Source: Monodelphis domestica
Lineage: Eukaryota > Chordata > Mammalia > Didelphimorphia > Didelphidae
Assembly: GCF_027887165.1 (NCBI RefSeq)
Contig: NC_077228.1
Span: 210,467,135 to 210,531,134, forward strand
Length of the DNA stretch: 64,000 nt
Direction of reading: 5' to 3'
Shown: piece by piece, positions 50,601-59,600 of the stretch
Layout of the letters: every line of letters begins with the position of its first letter
How positions within the stretch are numbered: position 1 is the first letter of the stretch
Translations under genes and position numbers: made by a program
Notes under the pieces: generated by a model
The model's database searches: none
The model's input: the letters and a program-made list of their open reading frames with translations, nothing else
What the model was told of the DNA's origin: nothing

Positions 50601-53600
50601 CAATACACAATCTTGATTCTAAGACAGAAAGTAAGGGTTAAAAAAAATTCAACCAAACCTCATTAATTGGACCTCCAATTTATCAACATTCAAATTACAG
50701 GTAAATGATCAATTATCAGTAAAAAATAATTTTTTTTGTTGTCAAAGCAGAGGGAAAGATCTTGTTCAAAACCAAGTTATTCACTGTTAGGACTTTCTGT
50801 GGTAGCTAAGAAATGGAAAAAATATATAGTCATTGATTAGTGAGTGGCTAAACACAATGTGTTGAATGTAATAGATTATTACAGCATCATGAGAAATGAA
50901 GACAATGAAGAACTTAAAAGCATGAGAAGATTTAAGGAACTGATGCAGAATGAAGTAAGCAGAACTTGGAAAATAATGTACACAATGGCAACAATGTAAA
51001 CGGTAAGAACAAAAAAATGAAGAAGAATGCTATTAGATTTTAATGACCAAGTTTGGACTTAGGAGAATATCTGAGAAAATCCATCCTCCTCCTTTGATTA
51101 AAAAGGGATGTGTTTGGGGATTGGGTGGGGGACAGGGCCCTATGAATGCAAAATACTACAAAACCTGTTAGATGTGTTCATTAATATGTTGGTTGGTTTT
51201 GTAGAACTGTTCTTTTTATTTTTAAGTCATTGTTCCAAAGAAAGGCTCACTGTGTAGTGGGGGAGGGGATATCTAGAAATGAACATGATATAAAAACAAA
51301 AAGGATTGATTTTTTTAAAAGCATATTTTTAAATAATGCAATTCACCAGGACAAGTCTTCTCCCTGCTACTTAATGGGAATCTACAAAACTATTAAATGA
51401 AACTAGTTAAATGAAATCCATAAAATGGACTAATTACCACACAATCTCCATTTGAACAGTGAATTTAAAAAAATCAACTCAATAATATACTTTAAAAATG
51501 TAACTAAATTATCCAAACAATGGAACTAGATATTGGATGTTGCTTATCAAATTTATGCCATCCCTTACCCTTCTCTGCCAATTTCTCCAACTCTGAAGGC
51601 TTCAACAAGAGGCTCTTTACCCAGTTTGGTCAAATTCATTTTGGTCTCAAGCGTCATCAGAAAGGGCCCATTGTAGGACATTTCCAAATCAATCCAGAGT
51701 CCTGAAGTGTTAATATAAAATATGAAAGTTACTTTCTGAAATCTGACATGCTACAAATGACAACATGAATTTTCCAAATTGTGTGTAAAAAGCACTAGTA
51801 TCATAAGTATCAGAATAATAAATTTATAGGTTGCTTATCTTGTTGCCAACATGTAAAATGGAAGCTTTAGTTTTGGAACCAATTCCAACCAATTAATTAT
51901 GCTTAAAGTTTAATCTTGATGTAATACTGACCAACAAGGGATTCTCTCAAAGAATGTTATCAATCAACAAGAATTCCAGGGACACAAACTGAGGATGTGT
52001 CAGTGTTACAAAATGGAGATATAGTGCCTGGCTTCCAGGGGCTTAAATTCTACTAGAATGAGCCAACTTGGTATCATTAAACAAATACAGGACATATATA
52101 AAAAATACATAGTGAAGATGGAGAGGAATCTGACAGGGAAAGCTTTATTGGAATTAAATATTAAATGTTAGTCTTCTACCACGGATAACTGAGAGTTAAT
52201 GGGTTGATGGTACACATTTAGATAAGTCACAAAAACATCTCACACACACATACACACACACAAACATATATATTTCCCCCCCTAAACCTTTATCTTCCAT
52301 CTTAAAATCAATACTGTATATTGGTTTCAAGGCAGAAGAGTGGTAAGGGCTAGGCAATTAGTATATAACTATAAGTTAGATTTGAACCTAGGACCTCCCA
52401 TCTCTATGTCTGACTCCAAACCCATTGAGCTACCTAGCTGCCCCCTGACAATTTGTGCTTTGAAGTTTGCAAAGTCCTTTACAAACATTGCTTCATTTGA
52501 CTCTCACAAAAGCTCTGTGAGGTAGGTTTTACAGGTGTAATTAGGCTTTATTTTATAAATTAAAAAAATTGAGGTTCTACCTAAAAGGTCAAATGACTTG
52601 TCCATGGTTATGGCTATTAAATGTTGGAGACTAGATTTCAACTCAGGCCTTCCTGATTCCAAGGCTAATAGATTTTTAACTACTCCACCACACTATCTTA
52701 ATGTGGGAGAATTATCTCAAAATCTCGAGGGACAGGTCTAGCATATGTGTTAGATATTGTATTCTTTTAGACTTTTACAAGGTGTGATGGGGCAGGATGG
52801 CCAGATCTCTGTCCAAAAAAGCCTTCTTTAATAAAGGAGCAGGTAAAAATCATTCCCAGCTAAGAATTTGGCAGGAATTAGTCCTTACTTGTGGCTAGTT
52901 TAAAAAAACAAACAAGTTATGTATAACATCTCTACCATGGCCCTTCTCACAGGAGAACTGAAAGTGATTCTGAGAGGTCATTTCTTTGTCACAGTTAATT
53001 CTACTTGAGTTCCAAGATGGAGAAATAAGGCATGGAGGTTAAACAACTTTTCCCCATTATGGAGAATTATAAATTATAATTATAATAGAAAAAAACTCAA
53101 CCTATAAAAGAACAGAGAAGGAGGAGGTTCTATCATCACCCATCTCTTTCCATTTTACTTTTCTACTTCTACTTTCCCACGAAGCCCACTGGAAATTGTG
53201 ATGTCCAAAAGAGTAGCTTCGTTGTCACTAATGGAGAAAAAAGTTTTTTTTTTTTAATAGCTAGAAAAGGTCTTTTGAGTCATTGAGTTAATATCCTTTA
53301 TCTAACAGAAAAGGAAATTGAGGCCTAGAGGAGGTTTATGATTCATCCAAGATTACAGTAAGTTAGTACAGTGTGGAGGTTAGAATCTCAGCCTCTTCAT
53401 TCCCAATTAACTGATGGAACTTCTTCAGAAAGGCAAACTGGGTGGGAAAAGGAAAGCCACCAAACTGGACTGGATGGTGCAGGGATTCTGACGGAAAGGT
53501 TTGGGAACCATAAGTCTGAAACTAGAAAGTAAGAGTTGACTTTTGAATCACTGGGATATCAAAGAGAAGAGTCACTTAATTTCTACAGCAGGGGTCCCCA

Positions 53601-56600
53601 AACTTTTTACACAGGGGGCCAGTTCACTGTCCCTCACACCGTTGGAGGGCCAGATCACCGCTATCTGATGCTTGTATACAGTACTGGAGGAGGTGCTGGG
53701 CCTGTGACACTGTATACCACTGTCTGGGATAGCAGAGGCTGCATCATGCACAGGCCCATCACTGCCACCACTAAACCAGGCAGCAGTGTACACAGTTTCG
53801 GACTCCCCTCCCCCAGATCACCGCTCACCATGCTGGCATCTTCCATTGTGCAACCACATAATCCTTTGTGCTGCACCTCGTTCTCATTCAGTTACTCTCC
53901 GAACAAGGTGCTATGCAAAGGATTATGCCACCGGAAGTAGTATTATATGTGAGCAATGCTGCGCTTTGCAGTGCCATCACATGCAGTGCTCCTCTCATGG
54001 ACCACCAATGAAAGAGGTGCCCCTTCTGGAAGTGTGGTGGGAGCCGGATAAATGGCCTCAGGGGCCACATGTGGCCCGAGGGCCACAGTTTGGGGACCCT
54101 TGTTCTACATCTTAGTTTCTTGGGTTAAAGCCCACATTGAACAGATCTCTTCAGAACTGAACTCTTCAGAAACTATTGCCTGTGGCCTAAAAGTCATGGG
54201 CTGCAAGAGGTTGAATGGAGCCATTTAAACTGCCCCACCAGCAATGAATGTCTTTCAAAGGGAGAACATCTGATTAGAGCACGGAATATGATAGTTGGAA
54301 AAGACTTCAGAAATTCTCTAGTCCAACCCTCTCCCTGTAAGATTGTAAAATTCCCCACCTTCTGGTTCTACATTTTCCCTGGTATTGGCAGTTCAGTGTT
54401 GTTAACATTTTACAAATATTCTTTAGACATAGTATAGTATTGAAGCAAAAGCAGAGGATGAACCTAAAGTCATTATCAGGATACCAGAGCAGTAGATGAT
54501 CCAGAGGGCAGCTACAGGGCTCAGTGGGATAGAGAGCCAGGCCTAGAGACAGGAGGTCCTAGGTTCAAATCTGAATCAGATACTTCCTAGCTATGTGACC
54601 CTGGGCAAGTCACTTAACCCCCACTGCCTTGCCCTTACCACTCTTTGAGCCAATACTTAGTATTGATTCTAAGGTAGAAGGTAAGGGTTTAAAAAAAAAA
54701 GAGATGACCTCCGTTTCTCCAGTGTATAAAAGAAGGGCTTTGGACTAGACATCTGGGGTTTTTTCTAGCTCTAAGTCTAAGGACCCTAGAGTCTAAAAGT
54801 GCCAGGAAATATGACTGAGTCACAGCAAGTCACTAATGACTATAGCAACTTTCTTCCCCGCCCCGAAGGGCTATCTACTTTCAAACCAGGTGCAAATAAA
54901 TAATCAACTTTCTTGGCTGACAGGGGAAAAGCGCCCTGAAAATGGGAGCGCATGTGGCTCTAACAACTGAGCTCAACTGGTTATGTAAGCAGTGAGTCAT
55001 CGAGGGCTGAATCCGAATGATTTCACAATAAAATTAACAATGACAAGAAAGGCTGCCTTTCTATTAGGGATATATGGAAGACGACTGTGAATTAAAGAAT
55101 GCGGACAGAAGAACATTTCACAAGCCGAATGTTGGCTAACCCACACAGAATCAAGTGTTACTAAACATATGTAATTACCATCTTTTTTTTTTTTAGCTCT
55201 TACAAATGAGATGGGTGTTTTATGCAGCCTTTAACTTAAAACTACCAACATGCAGCTGTCACCACTCAAGGAAGTCACAGAACAAGAGAATCCATTGTTT
55301 TTCCATTTGCAGTACGAGGGACTTACTTGGCCTCACTCTATAATTACTGTGGGGTTTCTCCTGGTGTGTTCATACAAGAGTTTTCATTAAACAGGGTACC
55401 ACTGCCCTTTTGGCAGCTAGGTGCTAGAGAGAATACAGGACTGGCCTTGAGCTTCTGGAAGTCAGGATCCTGCCTCAGACAGGCACCAGCTGTGTGACTC
55501 TGGGCAAATAACTTAAATTCTCTGGGCCTTGAGCCTCAGTTTGCTCCTCTGTAAAATGGGAATAATAATAGCACTTGTTCTCCCGGGGCTATTGTAAAGA
55601 CTAAACGAGACAGTAAATGTAAAGTGCTCTGCACTCTATACAAATGCCATTTATTTTTTTTTCTTCTCACTCCCAAAGCCCTAGACTCTGTGATTTGCAC
55701 TGAGATCCCATGAAGCAAGTGCTCTAATCCACACCTCAGACACCTTGCTATCTTGGAACAGCTACTTCAATAAGCAACTCTTACCACCAGTGATTCCCCC
55801 CTTCCCCACTCTATTCCTTGTCTTCAAGGCCACACAAGATGCCAAGAGGTGCCTGCCCCATTAAGCCTGGCATTGATTGCCCCCCTTGGGTGGGAGATGA
55901 GGCCCAGAGAGGCTGAGTGACTTCCTGAGCTACCTCGAATGATCACAGGCATATTTTTAGAGCAGAAGAGGCTTTGGAGACAATCTTTTCCATCCCCTCT
56001 CCCAGAACAGCTAAGAAAACTGAGGCTTCACAAAGGGAAGGGCCTCGTCCAGCATTATGCAGGGAGTAAGCAGAAGAGCCGGTACTTGAACCCAGGCCCT
56101 CCAACTCCAAATCAAAAGCTTAGAGAATTTTGGATCATTTTTGGCTTCACTCCTCTGAACTACTCAGTTAACACGAAATAAATTTAGTGCCATGTCATGG
56201 GAACAAAAGGGAAAAAAACAAGAGGCAAGTGGATTGGTGCTGCGAACTTGAAACACTTATGTCATGGGTCTCAAGGAGGGCAGGCTTATTTTTGTTATAC
56301 CTATTTAAATGAGTGCAAAGCTCCATTTCCACAGGTTTAGGGAAGTACCCTCCACTGGTGCTCCCTTCTTCCTTGCCTAGCCTCTGCCATGCCATTCCCC
56401 AGGGTCTAATGGTCTCTCTGCTGATCCCTCTGCTTTGGGGTGGGTCCATCCTCCCTCTCCTGACCTAAATCATGCAGGATCAAGCTCCAAGACATACCTT
56501 AAAACCAAATAAATAAATAAACAAAATCCTTGCCAATATTGTGTATTGATTCCAAGGTAGAAGAAGGGTAGTATGGGAGAGGCAATGGGAGTTATGTGAC

Positions 56601-59600
56601 TTGCCCAGGGTCACACAGCTAGGAAGTGTCTGAAGTCAGATTTAAATACAGGTCCTTTGGACTCTAGGCCTGGTGCACTATCCTTTCTACCCCCTCTAAT
56701 GGTTTAATCTGGAATTGTAAATTCTGGAAGGTTTTTTTTTTTTTAATGCAACATAAGACAAGGATATATGTGTATAAATATAAAATGTAGTAAAAAATAT
56801 AAATAATAAAACGCACACATACATAGAGAGAATATTCAATGAAAAATGGAACTTTTCTGAAAAATCTGAAGCGCATTTGCATACATTTTCCCATGCTTCT
56901 AGCATTATTTTAATCTCAAGAGGAAAACGTTGGTCACACAGCTGGGATGTGTCAGAGGGAGGACCCATTCCCAGGGCCTCCCTCCCTCTGCAAAGAATGG
57001 ATGCAAATACTATTAATGCTATCTATGTTCTATAAATCAAACACCTGAGCATCTTCCTCCACCTTGAACAGCATCTTTTTTTTTTTAAACCTTTACCTTC
57101 CATCTTAGAATCAATACTTGTATTGGCTCCAAGGCAGAAGAAAATCAGTGGCCAGCACAAACATTTGTCACCTCTTGTATTCAACTAAAAATTACCTTGG
57201 TGGTCAACGTATGGTTTGAAGGCCTGAAGGATTTTTGGCACAGCTACCCCCATGTCAAGTTCCGTCAGCGTTAGCTCATTCATAAAATATGGGAGCTAGG
57301 AAGGAAGTAGACAAGTTAGAAAACCTAACCTTCATTTTCCTACTTTTGCTACTATAAGGAGGCATCCAGCTTCCTTATGAACTTATGAGCTGGGGATGGC
57401 GGGGGTAAAGAAATTTCAGGGGACGGCTACCCATAGAACAATTTTCCAATGATAGGATTATTCCACCTAGGAAAAAGATTGAATTGAGATACTAATTTAA
57501 AAGAAATTTCCCATAGTAATCCTGGATTGACCAGTGGCACTAAGAAAACAACATAATGTCTAGTCAGGCTTAGATTGGTACTGACAATTTGCTTCTAGCC
57601 CCTGTAGAGGAAACCTGTCCATTAAATTTTAATGCTCAGCAGTCAGTCAATGATCTTTGTGACTCCCTTTTTGCAGCAGTTATGAGTGTTTGCTGTTGGA
57701 CAGGCTATTCTCAGACAATTTCCAGCTTATCAACTATCTGTCCTTAGAGAACCTCAAAACTATGTCACAGATGCCTATGGTTTCCTAGTGAAACCTGTGG
57801 ACCCCTTCCTAGAATAATGTTAAAATATTTTAATATTTAATTATATAAATATTTCAATACCTTTAGTGAATAAAACAAAGAATTACAAAGAAAACCAGTT
57901 ACAATGAAATATAGTAATCAAACTTTTAGAAAAAAAATAAGTAAATGGACTCCAGGTTACAGACCCCTGATCTAGTCCATCTAGTCCAATCAATGAGGAA
58001 ACAAAAAACCTCAAATACTAATTTGAATTATATTGAATTGCTGTGGAATGTGGAAAGGAGAAATAACATTCTTTAGTGTCAAAGTTAGAGGCCCAGGCTG
58101 TAATGTCCATTTAACCTATGAAATAGGAGAAATAGTATAATTTAAAATGAAAATCAGACTGGTTTGAACAAATAGTATTTCAGCCCACGGGCTGGAGGAA
58201 GATACTGGAGGGTGGCTGGCCCCTGAAACTTTCAGGGATTAGGAAACACACGCAGCATCTTGAAATGAGTCCTGACCCATGATCTAGATTAGGATCATTG
58301 TTCTAGAGCTGGAAGGACCTGACAGGCCATTGGGCCCAACTTAAGGCGAGGAAAGCATGGCAAGGGAGACGAGGTCATTTGACCAAGACTCAGGATCGGA
58401 CCTCATGGCTTCTGCCTGGACTACACTATTCTTTTTCCCTGTACTACAGACCCAATCTCATACGCACATTTCCCAGTTACGCCATTTTAATGTTTTTATC
58501 CAATTATTCTAGGAAAAGAAAAGCTGTGCCTCTCTCCCCCTTAGGTATTTCAGGAGTGAATCTCCACTGGAGTGCAAAAGGACATCACAAGAAACCTTCT
58601 CCTTTCCTTGTCACCCTCATGGGCTAGTGAACCCCCTGTTTGCAGACAAGTACCTGGAAAGGCAGCTGGGCTAGACAGATTCACATCTCCACACTTCTCC
58701 CAAGAGGGGAAAAGGCATCAATGTGGCTGCTGAGCCTTATCTCTGAGGCTGCTCAGTGTTTCTCTTATACTCAGAAACAGGTCAAAGCAGGCTTAACTCA
58801 TGCCCAGAGGACACAAACAAACTTGTGTTTCTCAACATGCTCCCCCTCTTCCTTTCTGAGCCCCCTGCAACTTTGGGATCAAAGAGCCCAATTTTCCCCA
58901 TACTGTGTGTGAGTATAGATATAAGGGTGTCTGATCCCCTGCAGAAAGACTGTCATGAGATAAAGCTTGTTCTGAAATTTGAATTAGAACCCCATCCTCA
59001 CAACGTATTTAAGAAATAATAAAAAACACCACTCCCTCCCCGAAGTCTTTTCGTGATTTTACTGAATAGGTGGATAGGGCAAAGATTGCAGGGTCAGTCA
59101 CAAACCTGGGTTTGAGTCCTATGTTGGATATTTAGTAGCTGTGTGAAGCTGGAAACGTAACCTAATTGTTCAGCTTGCATCTCCTTGCCTGTCAAATGAG
59201 GACTAGTATCACTAGGTGGCACAACAAATAAAATGTTGGATACTTGGGGTCAGATCCAAGTTCAAATTCTGTCCCACACACTTCCTAGCAGTGGGACCCT
59301 GGGCAAGTCACTTAACCTTGGTTTGCCTCAGCTTCCTCATCTGTAAAATGTAGATAACATCACCTCCCTCTTCAAAATTATTGTGAGGATCAAATGAGAG
59401 CATATAGGTAAAATGCTTTGAAAATCTTAAAGCACTACAGAAATGAAATCATTTGCATCGCTGCCACCACCCCCACTCTTAGTTGCAGAAGTGCTGACGA
59501 TATCACTGAAAAAAACCAGGTCTGACTAGCTGTGTGACCCTGGGCAAGTCACCTAACCACATTTACCTAGCATTGCCTTTCTGGCTTAGAGCTGTTACTA

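Larger units (their letters stand above)
39649..51568. other. TEX2: TEX2 intron between exons C and D (11.9 kb)
   Basis: Carries about seven SINEs, several L2 3' ends, a GT microsatellite and one L1 3' end, listed separately. Long repeat-poor stretches at 39,650-40,620, 42,190-44,500, 44,690-45,880 and 48,400-50,440 show no exon or RNA that I recognise. Confidence 0.7.
51702..57195. other. TEX2: TEX2 intron between exons B and C (5.5 kb)
   Basis: Holds SINEs and the hAT element listed separately. 51,720-52,270 and 52,700-53,250 show nothing recognisable. 54,280-54,390 resembles an old SINE remnant. Confidence 0.7.

Noticed and set aside
53536-54115. Several frames of 70-134 codons on both strands
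   Set aside because: They cross the ends of the hAT element and show no transposase motifs.
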